From Saprospiraceae bacterium (lineage in GTDB: Bacteria; Bacteroidota; Bacteroidia; Chitinophagales; Saprospiraceae): 64,000 nt of DNA. The first letter of the stretch is position 1. Each line of letters begins with the position of its first letter. This document shows, one piece after another, positions 55,515 through 63,336 of this stretch. The position numbers and the translations under genes were made by a program. Location of the stretch: assembly GCA_958295895.1 (NCBI GenBank), contig CATQHI010000026.1, positions 45,206 through 109,205 of the forward strand. The letters are read 5' to 3'. The notes beneath the pieces are model-generated. The model did no database searches and was not told the DNA's origin. It saw only the letters and a list, made by a program, of their open reading frames with translations.

Positions 55515-55544
55515 CTAGATGGCGCGGGTGCCGTAGATAAACAT
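55515..55544 (-). pseudogene. Remnant of a second copy of the zinc-ribbon gene start
   Basis: The minus strand encodes MFIYGTRAI and then TAG, matching the first residues MLIYGTRAT of the gene at 53835-54587. A run of 19 bases (GGCGCGGGTGCCGTAGAT and one more) is identical at both sites. The remainder of the duplicate is gone. Confidence 0.6.
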
Positions 55545-55562
55545 GGGGGAGTGTTGTATGAA

Positions 55563-55603
55563 GCGGCTTGTAGCCGCGCTGTGCCACGCAACTTGTAGTT
55601 GCG
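55563..55603. repeat. Structured intergenic repeat, family A copy 3
   Basis: Two hairpins, GCGGCTTGTAGCCGC (55563-55577) and CGCAACTTGTAGTTGCG (55587-55603), share the TGT loop. The second is identical to the one at 6670-6686, and the bases between (CGCTGTGC) are also shared. It lies upstream of the sulfatase gene. Confidence 0.65.
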
Positions 55604-55678
55604 ACGTTAAGAAAAGCGCTGCAATCCCCGTCGGCGGACGGGCCAAGCTACGCAGGCCCCGGCCGACGACGGGAGCCG

Positions 55679-55686
55679 TATTTTCA
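55679..55686 (+). promoter_or_regulatory. -7-like promoter box of the sulfatase gene (TATTTTCA)
   Basis: TATTTTCA ends four bases before the ATG at 55691, in the short-spaced class. It is a weaker match than those of panB or porZ. Confidence 0.35.
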
Positions 55687-55690
55687 CCCC

Positions 55691-57286
55691 ATGCCACGCT
55701 ACCTCCTTCCCGCCACCCTATTTATCCTCCTGCTCACCCAGTGCGCCTCGCCCCCCTCCACCGACTCCGCACCCGCGGACGCGCCCAAACGACCTAACAT
55801 CCTTTTCATCATGAGCGACGATCACGCCCAGCGGGCCATCTCGGCCTATACCGACGAGCTGATCGAAACGCCCAACCTGGACCGCATCGCCGACGGGGGC
55901 ATGCTGTTCCGCAACAGCTTCGTGACCAACTCGATCTGCGCGCCGAGCCGGGCGGCCATCCTGACCGGGAAGTACAGCCACATCAACGGCAAGATCGATA
56001 ACCTGAGCCCCTTCGACCCCGACCAGTGGACCTTCCCCGAGGCGCTGCACGAGGCCGGCTACCGCACCTCGCTGATCGGTAAGCACCACCTACAGGCCGT
56101 GCCGCAGGGCTTCGATGAGTTCCGCGGACTGATCGGGCAGGGGGAATACTGGCAGCCCACCTTCGTGCACAACGGCGATACGCTGCCGGAGGAAAGTGGC
56201 TACACCACCACCATCATCACCGACTACGTGCTGGAGGAACTGAAACGGAACGCCGCCGGCGACCAGCCCTTCCTGATGCTGTACTGGCACAAGGCCCCCC
56301 ACCGCAATTGGATGCCGGACACCGCCGACCTGCCCGGACTGCTGGATAAACGCTACCCCGAGCCCGCCACTCTGCGCGACGACTACGCCGGCCGGCCCCG
56401 CGCCGCCCACGCCGATATGCGCATCGCCGATATGTTCACCAGCACCGACCTGAAGGTGAGCGGCGACTACCAGAATCCCGACCCGGGTACCGGCGGGGCC
56501 ACCTTCATCACGGACCCGGAGTGGGACAACATCACCAACTTCAACTACCTGATGGGCCGCCTGAGCCCGGAGGTACGGGCCGCCTACGCTCCTTTCCTGG
56601 AAGAAGTCGGTAAACAGTGGCTGGAAGTGAAGGGCACCGACCGGGAGCTCGGATGGCGCTACCAGCGCTACATGCAGGATTACCTCGCCAGCGTCAAGAG
56701 TGTCGACGACAACGTAGGTCGCGTGCTCGACTATCTCGACGCGAGCGGACTGGCCGAAAACACCATCGTGATTTACACCAGCGACCAGGGCTTCTACCTC
56801 GGCGAGCACGGCTGGTACGACAAACGCTTCATGTACGAGGAGAGCCAGCGTACGCCGCTCATGATCCGTTATCCGCCGCTGATCGAGGCCGGCAGCGCGG
56901 CGGAAGAACTCGTGCTTAACATCGACCTGGCCCCTACCCTACTGGAGCTGGCGGGGTCGCAGGTGCCGGCCGACTTGCAGGGGCGTAGTCTCGTCCCCAT
57001 ACTCCGTGGTGAAACTCCGGAAGACTGGCGCGACGCCGTGTACTACCGCTACTACCAGCAGATGAACAGCTACCACCGCGTGGCCCGCCACGAGGGGGTG
57101 CGCGACGAGCGGTACAAGCTGATCCACTTTACGGAGCCGGGTTACGAGGGCTACGAGCTTTATGATCTACAGGAAGACCCGACTGAGATGGAGAACCGGA
57201 TCGACGATCAAGCATTAGCGGCGGAGCAGGAGCGGTTGATGAAGGAGCTCGCGGCGCAGCGGGAGAAGCTGGGGGTGGTGGACTAA
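55691..57286 (+). CDS. Sulfatase lipoprotein
   Basis: The 531-residue protein has a lipoprotein signal (LLPATLFILLLTQCASPPS, Cys at about 17) and a type I sulfatase domain. NILFIMSDDHAQRAISAY supplies metal-binding Asp residues, and NSICAPSRAAILTGKYSH near residue 83 holds the C-x-P-S-R motif, whose Cys is converted to formylglycine. SDQGFYLGEHGWYDKR carries a further metal-site Asp. Length and layout suit sulfatases that desulfate polysaccharides at the cell surface. The short linker (PAD repeats) includes a partial copy of the GC-rich motif at 55769. Confidence 0.93.
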   Translation: MPRYLLPATLFILLLTQCASPPSTDSAPADAPKRPNILFIMSDDHAQRAISAYTDELIETPNLDRIADGGMLFRNSFVTNSICAPSRAAILTGKYSHINGKIDNLSPFDPDQWTFPEALHEAGYRTSLIGKHHLQAVPQGFDEFRGLIGQGEYWQPTFVHNGDTLPEESGYTTTIITDYVLEELKRNAAGDQPFLMLYWHKAPHRNWMPDTADLPGLLDKRYPEPATLRDDYAGRPRAAHADMRIADMFTSTDLKVSGDYQNPDPGTGGATFITDPEWDNITNFNYLMGRLSPEVRAAYAPFLEEVGKQWLEVKGTDRELGWRYQRYMQDYLASVKSVDDNVGRVLDYLDASGLAENTIVIYTSDQGFYLGEHGWYDKRFMYEESQRTPLMIRYPPLIEAGSAAEELVLNIDLAPTLLELAGSQVPADLQGRSLVPILRGETPEDWRDAVYYRYYQQMNSYHRVARHEGVRDERYKLIHFTEPGYEGYELYDLQEDPTEMENRIDDQALAAEQERLMKELAAQREKLGVVD

Positions 57287-57296
57287 TGTGCTCCCG

Positions 57297-58013
57297 CTAG
57301 GTGGCCGCCAGCAGCAGCGCGTATACCCCCACGCCGGCCAGGAAGGCGGGTAGGCTGCTACGCCGCTCCTCGGGCAGTTCTTCCTTGAGGACGTTCATGA
57401 TCACCCCCCCGCCCACGAAGCTGAAGATGACGGCCAGGTAGATTTGGGGCAGGTCGGTGATGCGTCCCACGCCCCACCCCGCCAGCAGGGCCAGGATCAG
57501 CAGCCAGCGACCCTTGCGGCTATACCGCTGTTTGTAGTGGTCGTAGAGGCCGTAGTCGGTCACCGCGAAGTGAAAGGTCATGGCCACGGTGTAGTACAGC
57601 AGGCGCAGATCGTGGGCCTCATAGCCCCGGGGCAGTAGGTAGCCGATGATGAAATTGTACACCATGAAGGAGAAAATATGCAGCCAGAAGACGTGGACGG
57701 CGTACTCGTGGTGGTCGTTGCCGGGTTCGCGGTCCGATTCCTGGGATTTTTTCGCGGTCCGCTCCAGGGCGTAGAAGACTACGAGTCCCAGTAGGGCGAA
57801 GCTGTAGACGTGGTGCTTCATCCAGCCCAGTGCGCCGGTGGTCTGGAATACGGTCTGGTAGTCGGCCACCTGCGGCAGCACCTGCAGGAATACGTAGGTG
57901 ACCGACATGCCGCCCGCGAAGGACAGCCAGCGGCTGCGCGGTACGGTCCGTAGGGAGAGCCGGCCGACGCCGAGGTGGACGAGGATGAAAAGGGCGATGG
58001 CGGCAAGGTGCAT
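57297..58013 (-). CDS. Membrane protein, unknown
   Basis: From the ATG at 58013 the 238-residue product begins MHLAAIALFILVHLGVGRLS and has about seven membrane helices. It contains FAGGMSVTYVFLQVLPQVA, HHVYSFALLGLVVFYALERT, HVFWLHIFSFMVYNFIIGYL and FSFVGGGVIMNVLKEELPEE. The H-rich loop (DHHEYAVHVFW) and Pro-poor helices suggest a ZIP-like or related fold, but this is not certain. The longer frame to 58178 is the shadow of the acyl-CoA synthetase end. It follows that gene by 14 bases. Confidence 0.75.
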   Translation of the reverse strand: MHLAAIALFILVHLGVGRLSLRTVPRSRWLSFAGGMSVTYVFLQVLPQVADYQTVFQTTGALGWMKHHVYSFALLGLVVFYALERTAKKSQESDREPGNDHHEYAVHVFWLHIFSFMVYNFIIGYLLPRGYEAHDLRLLYYTVAMTFHFAVTDYGLYDHYKQRYSRKGRWLLILALLAGWGVGRITDLPQIYLAVIFSFVGGGVIMNVLKEELPEERRSSLPAFLAGVGVYALLLAAT

Positions 58014-58027
58014 AATCGAGCCTGCTA

Positions 58028-59658
58028 CTACCGCAATTCCCCCGCCGCGTACCGCCGCCGAATCTCCTTCTTGTCGAACTTGCCCACGCTGGTCTTGGGT
58101 ACCTCCCGGCAGGAACACGAAGTCCCGCGGAATCTGGTAGCTCACGAAGTCGCGGGCCAGCAGGTCGGTGAGCTCCACCTCCGGGACCGTATCGTCCTCT
58201 TCCCAGCAGCACCACCGTGGCCAGCGGCCGCTCGATCCACTTGGCGTCGGGGATGGCGACCACGGCCGCCTCCCGCACCTTGGGGTGCGCCATGAGGGCG
58301 GATTCCAGGGCCACGCTCGAAATCCACTCCCCGCCGGATTTGATGAGGTCCTTCGTGCGGTCCCTGATCTCCATGTAGCCGTCCTCGTCGATGGTGCTCA
58401 CGTCGCCGGTGCGGAACCAGCCGTCCTTCGTGAAGCTTTCCTTGTTGTTGGTTTTGAAGTAGGCGCTGATCACCCAGGCGCCGCGGATCTGGAGCTCGCC
58501 CATCGCTTGCCCGTCGCGCGGCACCGGCGTACCGTCATCCCCTACCACGCGTAGCTCTACCCCGGGAAAGGCGATGCCCTGTTTGGCCCGCAGGTCGTAC
58601 TGCTCCTCCTCCGGCAGCTCGGCGTACTTGGTCTGTAGCCGGCTCACGGTGCCTAGCGGGGAGGTCTCCGTCATGCCCCAGGCCTGTACGCCCCGGATAC
58701 CGAAGTCTTTTTCCATGCCTACGATGAGGCTCTTCGGTAGCGCGGAGCCACCGACCAGGTATTCCTCCAGGGCCAGGGGCTCGGCCGGCGGATTCTTTCT
58801 CAGCTCCTGGTACACCCCGAGCCAGATGGTAGGTACACCGTTGGCCTTCGTGACCCGTTCTTGTTGCAGGATCTTTACGATGGCTGCCGGTTGCAGATTG
58901 GACGACGGCATCACCATATCCGCCCCCGCCAGCAGGCAGAGGTAGGGAAAGCCCCAGGCCATCACGTGGAACTGCGGTACGATCAGTAGCACCACGTCGT
59001 TGGCGCCGATGCCAGCCGCGTTCGGGGCCATGAGTGCCGTGGCGTGTAGGTAGGTAGAGCGGTGGGAGTACAGTACGCCCTTCGGCATCCCCGTGGTGCC
59101 GCTGGTATAGCACATGCCGCAGGCTTCGTTCTCGTCGAGCTCCGGCCATTCGTACTCATCGGGCTGCTCGGCCAGTAGGTCTTCGTAGTGGAGGGTATTG
59201 GGTAGCGTAGTCTGAAAGTCGGCCGGCGCGTAGAGCAGGACGTAGTGCCGTACGGTCTCCAGCTCGGGAGCGATCCGTTCCAGCAGCGGCACCAGGGTGG
59301 CATCGACGAAGATCACCTTATCCTCCGAGTGGTTAACGATGTACGCTATCTGCTGGGCGGAAAGCCGGATGTTGATCGTATGGCACACCGCCCCAATGCC
59401 GGAAATACCGTAGTACAGCTCCACGTGTGGTCCGTAGTTCCAGGCGAAGGTGCCGACCATATCTCCACGGGTGATGCCGAGCCGGTCCTCCAGGGCGTTG
59501 GCCAGTTGCTTCGTGCGCAGGTACATCTCCCCGAAGGTATAGGCGTGGCGCGACCCGTCGGGCAGGTGGGAGATAATCTGCTTGTGGTGAAACACCCGGT
59601 TGCCGTATTCCAGGATGGCGTTGGTCGTGAGGGGGTAGTGCTGAATGAGGCCTTGCAT
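58028..59658 (-). pseudogene. Acyl-CoA synthetase with two frameshifts near the 3' end
   Basis: The AMP-binding enzyme reads normally from MQGLIQHYPLTTNAILEY through CYTSGTTGMPKGVLYSHR, GMTETSPLG and DGYMEIRDRTKDLIKSGGEW. After PLATVVLL a +1 base at 58202-58204 (GGG for GG) shifts the frame; the expected EEDDTVPEVELTDLLARDF resumes in another frame. A second +1 at 58105-58107 (again GGG) precedes [19 protein letters not shown], which ends in TAG at 58028-58030. If both extra bases are real, the catalytic Lys in the S-V-G-K-F-D-K segment is lost. If they are sequencing errors, the gene is an intact 541-residue acyl-CoA synthetase. Confidence 0.85.
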
Positions 59659-59736
59659 GTGCGGGGGATAAGTTAGTCGATCGGGTGATCAATGTAACTA
59701 TAGCTACAGAACGAGGGCTCCAAAACAGTAACCCCA

Positions 59737-60363
59737 CTAGCAAGAAATACTCACTGCCCGCCTTACGTACGCCACATTGTCCAACTGTGCTAACATGAAC
59801 GTGGCGACATCCGCACGCGAAATCTTTAACGTCAGGTCTCGGTAGCTGCCGGGAAAATCTACTTTATAGGCTCCCCCGGCCGGTCCATCCGTAAAGGCAC
59901 TCGACCGGATCAGCGTGTACGCGGTGTGGCTCTGCATCACGCAATCCTCCTGCTTCGTATGATCGGTGAAGACCCGCTTGAGGTACCACCCGAAAAGGAT
60001 ATGCTTCCAGAGAAAATTGAGGTTGCCGTAGCTGTCGCCCATTCCTAGGGTTGACTGGCAGAGGAGGCGCTCGACTCCCGTGGACTGCATTGCCTCAAGA
60101 ATGTTTTGGGTGCCAGCCGCGCGCACCGTTCCCGCCCGCCCGTCTCCAAGGGTGCAGAGGACGGCATCCCGACCACGGACGGCGGATCGTACCGCTGCTA
60201 CGTCCAGCACGTCACCCGGGTAGATCTCCAAGTGGTCATGAGAGAAGCCAGCTAGTTTGTCGGGGGACCGGGTGAAGGCACGAAGGTCGTGACCGGCCGC
60301 CAGGGCGCCTGTCAGTACGGTACGACCCAGACTACCCGTAGCGCCAAAGAGAATTAGTTTCAT
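59737..60363 (-). CDS. NAD(P)-binding atypical short-chain dehydrogenase-like protein
   Basis: The 208-residue protein opens MKLILFGATGSLGRTVLTGA, an NAD(P)-binding motif of the atypical SDR/NmrA type, then GDVLDVAAVRSAVRGRDAVL and VERLLCQSTLGMGDSYGNLN. It lacks the Tyr-x-x-x-Lys catalytic pair in the classic position. Members are nucleotide-dependent reductases or redox sensors. It is downstream of the araC-type gene on the same strand, 74 bases apart, and may be its target or share a promoter. Confidence 0.85.
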   Translation of the reverse strand: MKLILFGATGSLGRTVLTGALAAGHDLRAFTRSPDKLAGFSHDHLEIYPGDVLDVAAVRSAVRGRDAVLCTLGDGRAGTVRAAGTQNILEAMQSTGVERLLCQSTLGMGDSYGNLNFLWKHILFGWYLKRVFTDHTKQEDCVMQSHTAYTLIRSSAFTDGPAGGAYKVDFPGSYRDLTLKISRADVATFMLAQLDNVAYVRRAVSISC

Positions 60364-60437
60364 TGCGTTTTACTTGCAATGTTCGGCGCCGGGCGGGGCG
60401 GAGGATAGAACAAATGCGACAAGCGTACGCCGCGGCC

Positions 60438-61220
60438 TCATTCCGGGAAAAAAGATGGCGTTATTCCCGTGAATTTTCGGAATACCCGAATAAAGTGCGA
60501 CTGATCCGCAAACCCATTGTCGTAGGCAATGTCGGTGAGCGTACCGGATTCGATCTGCCGCAACTGCCGCAGGGAAGCACTGAACTGTACTATCCGGGCA
60601 AATTGCTTCGGGCTTAATCCCGTAGCAGCCAGGAATTTTCGCTCGAGCGTACGCGGACTGGTATGCAGTCGCCGGGCCACCTCACGAATACGGACCAGCC
60701 CACTTTCCGCTTCCAGCAAGAAAATGGCTTGTCTCACCTGCTCGTCCAGCTCTTCCAGTCGCCGCCCGAAGAGCCCGGCCAGTAGTCCGCTGAGCAGGGC
60801 GACTCGCTGCTCCTCTGTCTTCGCACTACGTAGCCGACAAATTAGGCAGACTAGGTCGGTAGCGGCCACTTCCTTTCGTCCGCAAAGGTCGTAGCACCCA
60901 TCGGTGATACTATCGGGAGCCAGATCGAATACGCTACGCAGCACGAAGGGATAAAGCTGGAGTACGGTCAGGTGATAGCTGCCGGTGATGACTAGCTCCA
61001 CGGGTTGAATGGTTTGCCCGTACAGAAACAGCTCGGGCATCACCTTGTCGTGGGGCTGGACGGTCAGCCCCCTGCCGGTATCCTGGTACATCAGCCCGGG
61101 GTAGCCATCGGCGTAAAAGCTCAGCCGGGTCGTCTCCCCCGCTACCCCGCCCTCGTACATCAGCACCTGTTTGACCAGGAGCTCGACTGTTTCCGCGACT
61201 GCTTGGGGGGAAGTGTCCAT
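60438..61220 (-). CDS. AraC family transcriptional regulator
   Basis: The 260-residue protein has a C-terminal helix-turn-helix pair: IREVARRLHTSPRTLERKFL and LTDIAYDNGFADQSHFIRVF, with the final RKFTGITPSFF (AraC signature). The N-terminal 150 residues are a ligand-binding domain of the DUF6597 type (PELFLYGQTIQPVELVITGS). A promoter box precedes the ATG. It lies next to a decayed SDR gene and upstream of an NAD(P)-binding gene, both plausible regulatory targets. Confidence 0.91.
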   Translation of the reverse strand: MDTSPQAVAETVELLVKQVLMYEGGVAGETTRLSFYADGYPGLMYQDTGRGLTVQPHDKVMPELFLYGQTIQPVELVITGSYHLTVLQLYPFVLRSVFDLAPDSITDGCYDLCGRKEVAATDLVCLICRLRSAKTEEQRVALLSGLLAGLFGRRLEELDEQVRQAIFLLEAESGLVRIREVARRLHTSPRTLERKFLAATGLSPKQFARIVQFSASLRQLRQIESGTLTDIAYDNGFADQSHFIRVFRKFTGITPSFFPE

Positions 61221-61227
61221 GTTTCCC

Positions 61228-61235
61228 TAAAGTTA
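61228..61235 (-). promoter_or_regulatory. -7 promoter box of the araC-type gene (TAACTTTA)
   Basis: On the minus strand TAACTTTA ends seven bases before the ATG at 61220, at leaderless-type spacing. Confidence 0.45.
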
Positions 61236-61249
61236 CGTTTTCTTAGCCG

Positions 61250-61476
61250 GCTGCCGCTGCCTGCAACTGGACAGATGCCGTTGAAGATGATGTCGATCAC
61301 ACCGTGAGCCTCGTAGCTCAGGTATAGGTGGCTGGTGATGGCAGTTTCATCAAGGACATCGACCTCCCGCCCGCTAAAGATGACTGTGGCACCAGCGCGC
61401 TACAGGCCAGCCGTAGCGACCCGTGGAGAGCACCCTTACCGGCGAATGTGAGGGCAATTTTGTTTTGTAGTAGCAT
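61250..61476 (-). pseudogene. Decayed short-chain dehydrogenase gene
   Basis: The minus strand from the ATG at 61476 encodes MLLQNKIALTFAGKGALHGS, like the start of an SDR, but then loses its frame. Later, IFSGREVDVLDETAITSHLY and GVIDIIFNGI, in another frame, match the middle of an SDR domain (an I-D-V-L-D-E strand and the V-I-D-I-x-F-N-x-I NAD-binding strand). The segment between is shortened and the 3' part is absent. Nothing else was seen in the 392-base gap except the flanking promoter and inverted repeat. Confidence 0.6.
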
Positions 61477-61567
61477 AGATCCGTCGTTTTTACTACTGAC
61501 GGAGGGGGGTGGACAACGGTTGGAGGGTAGCTAACCCGGAACCGGATGCAAATTTCTAAGTGAGAAG

Positions 61568-61612
61568 CCTGCAAATTTTGCTAAATCCTCCATTTTTTGT
61601 AATATTTGCAGG
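61568..61612. promoter_or_regulatory. Inverted repeat ending at the start codon of ATPase copy 2
   Basis: CCTGCAAAT (61568-61576) and ATTTGCAGG (61604-61612) are perfect 9-bp inverted arms around a 27-base AT-rich center. The right arm ends at the base before ATG (61613). TAATATTTG within it is near a -7 box. The placement repeats that of the 56-bp palindrome at the other ATPase gene. Confidence 0.6.
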
Positions 61613-62785
61613 ATGCGTACTAGTCACGTTGCCCGAGATCTGCCAGCCCACCTACGGGAAATTGGGAAATTTTTCCCCATCATCTCGCTAACCGGACCCC
61701 GGCAGGCAGGTAAGACGACACTCCTGCGGGAGCACTTTTCAGATTATCAATACATCAATTTAGAGGACCCCCTGTACAGAGATCAGCTTACGGTGGACCC
61801 TCGTGCTTTCCTGGAACGTCACAGCCACGGCGTGATCTTTGACGAGGCGCAAAACTCCCCCGACCTGTTCAGCTACCTACAGCTAGCGGTGGACGAGGAC
61901 CGACAGCCCGCGCGCTTTGTGGTCAGTGGCTCGCAGAATTTCCTACTCAATAAGCGCATCACCCAATCACTAGCGGGTCGCGTAGCGATCACTAGACTCC
62001 TGCCGTTGGACCTAAGTGAAATGAATGCCGCCGACCGCCGCCCCGCCTCTCCGGCCGAGGCCATCTTTTCCGGCTTCTACCCCGATGCGGTAGTGAAGGC
62101 CGCCCCGCCGGCCTACTTTTATCCCTCCTACATCGGCAGCTACCTGGAGCGTGACGTGGAGGGCTTCGTAGCCGCCCGCAATATGGTCACCTTTCGGTTG
62201 TTCATGAAGGTTTGTGCGGGCTTCGCCGGTCAGACCGTCAACTACGGCAACATCGCCAAGACCGTCGGTATAAGTGCAGCGACCGTGAAAGAATGGCTCA
62301 GTATTCTAGAGATGAGTTACATTTTGTTTCAGGTACCGCCTTACTTCACTAACTTCAAGAAGCGCCTGGCGAAGACGCCTAAGCTCTACTTCTACGATAC
62401 GGGTTTGCTGTGCTACCTACTAGAGTTAGAAACCGCGGAGGAGCTTCAATCTTCCGCCAGTTATGGTGCCCTCTTCGAGAATCTCATCGTAGCCGACCAT
62501 TTCAAATCCTACTTCCACCGCGGCTGGGATACAAACCGGCTGTACCACTACCGCGACGGTCAGCAAACGGAAGTCGACCTGGTCAGGAGCCGGGCAAACC
62601 GCATTACCCTAACGGAGATCAAAAGCACCACGACCTACCGCAGCAAACTGACCAAGACCATTCGTCAGGTAGCCGCCGCTTCCGAAGTACCTACTGAGTT
62701 GGAACTGGTCTACGGGGGGGAGGAAAATTTTACATCGGACGGGGTGCGGGTGTTGCCGTGGTTTGCGTCGGTGCCATCTGTATAG
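61613..62785 (+). CDS. ATPase of the AAA_14/DUF4143 family, copy 2
   Basis: The 390-residue protein has Walker A TGPRQAGKTTLLREHF, Walker B GVIFDEAQNSPDLFSYL, the sensor SGSQNFLL, a winged-helix region (NYGNIAKTVGISAATVKEWL) and a C-terminal DUF4143 domain with QQTEVDLV and LTEIKSTTTY, resembling a PD-(D/E)xK core. It is a distant paralog of the gene at 30118, differing in most positions. GC content is lower than neighbours. An inverted repeat abuts its start codon. Function of the family is unknown. Confidence 0.87.
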   Translation: MRTSHVARDLPAHLREIGKFFPIISLTGPRQAGKTTLLREHFSDYQYINLEDPLYRDQLTVDPRAFLERHSHGVIFDEAQNSPDLFSYLQLAVDEDRQPARFVVSGSQNFLLNKRITQSLAGRVAITRLLPLDLSEMNAADRRPASPAEAIFSGFYPDAVVKAAPPAYFYPSYIGSYLERDVEGFVAARNMVTFRLFMKVCAGFAGQTVNYGNIAKTVGISAATVKEWLSILEMSYILFQVPPYFTNFKKRLAKTPKLYFYDTGLLCYLLELETAEELQSSASYGALFENLIVADHFKSYFHRGWDTNRLYHYRDGQQTEVDLVRSRANRITLTEIKSTTTYRSKLTKTIRQVAAASEVPTELELVYGGEENFTSDGVRVLPWFASVPSV

Positions 62786-62786
62786 G

Positions 62787-63101
62787 TCACACCCCCACCA
62801 CTTCCCGCAACTCTCGCACCAAATCCTCATCCATATACTGGTACTCATCCGGGATGTCGAGCACACTTACCCGTGCCTCCCATGCTCCCCGACCAAACCG
62901 CTGCCGTAGCTGCGCCAGGTGCTTTTGCTCCATGACGTAGATCGTATCTGCCCACTCCAGCAGTTTGCTATTGATTCGGATGCGGGCGGCTGGCGAAGTG
63001 CCGGCAGATTTTACCATCACCCCTGGGGCGTCTCGGAAGATGGTCTCGGCGGTACGGCTACGCCACTCGTTGCGGCTACAGATGAAGAGCAGGTGTTGCA
63101 T
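62787..63101 (-). CDS. Low-molecular-weight protein-tyrosine-phosphatase-like protein
   Basis: From the ATG at 63101 the 104-residue product begins MQHLLFICSRNEWRSRTAET. The loop C-S-R-N-E-W-R-S matches the C-x5-R-S phosphate-binding loop of low-molecular-weight tyrosine phosphatases, and VKSAGTSPAA and ILDIPDEYQYMD-like parts follow (the latter reads VLDIPDEYQYMD). It is shorter than the usual 150 residues, so it belongs to a compact subtype. A GC-rich motif copy separates the ATG from a TACCTTGC box at 63119-63126. It converges with ATPase copy 2. Confidence 0.82.
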   Translation of the reverse strand: MQHLLFICSRNEWRSRTAETIFRDAPGVMVKSAGTSPAARIRINSKLLEWADTIYVMEQKHLAQLRQRFGRGAWEARVSVLDIPDEYQYMDEDLVRELREVVGV

Positions 63102-63102
63102 G

Positions 63103-63120
63103 GGGCGGGGTCGCAGGTGC
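63103..63120 (-). repeat. GC-rich dispersed motif, copy at the phosphatase gene start
   Basis: The minus strand reads GCACCTGCGACCCCGCCC and ends one base before the phosphatase ATG at 63101, overlapping the first bases of the TACCTTGC box region. Confidence 0.5.
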
Positions 63121-63336
63121 AAGGTAACTAGAAAGGCCGCCCTATTGGGGCGCAGGCATCCTTGGGTTCTTTCCCTCCGGACGAAGTAGCCCGCAAGCTC
63201 TATCTTAAATGCTCGAGCGACGGGCCTTCCCCGGATTCGCTGCCGCGCTTATTACGCCAATTACCCTGGCTGCCAGCCTGCCCCCGCTCGGCGTGCCGAT
63301 ATCTGCCGGTGGGACCCGGCCCATGCGTACCAAGCT

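Noticed and set aside
56090..56809. A 239-codon open frame antisense to the sulfatase
   Set aside because: Its Val/Gly/His-rich composition is typical of antisense reading of this gene's codons; the sulfatase motifs are unmistakable.
57619..58027. Long C-terminal extension of the acyl-CoA synthetase (679-codon open frame)
   Set aside because: After the first frameshift the residues are a non-protein-like out-of-frame translation that overlaps the membrane protein gene; the true ending lies in another frame.
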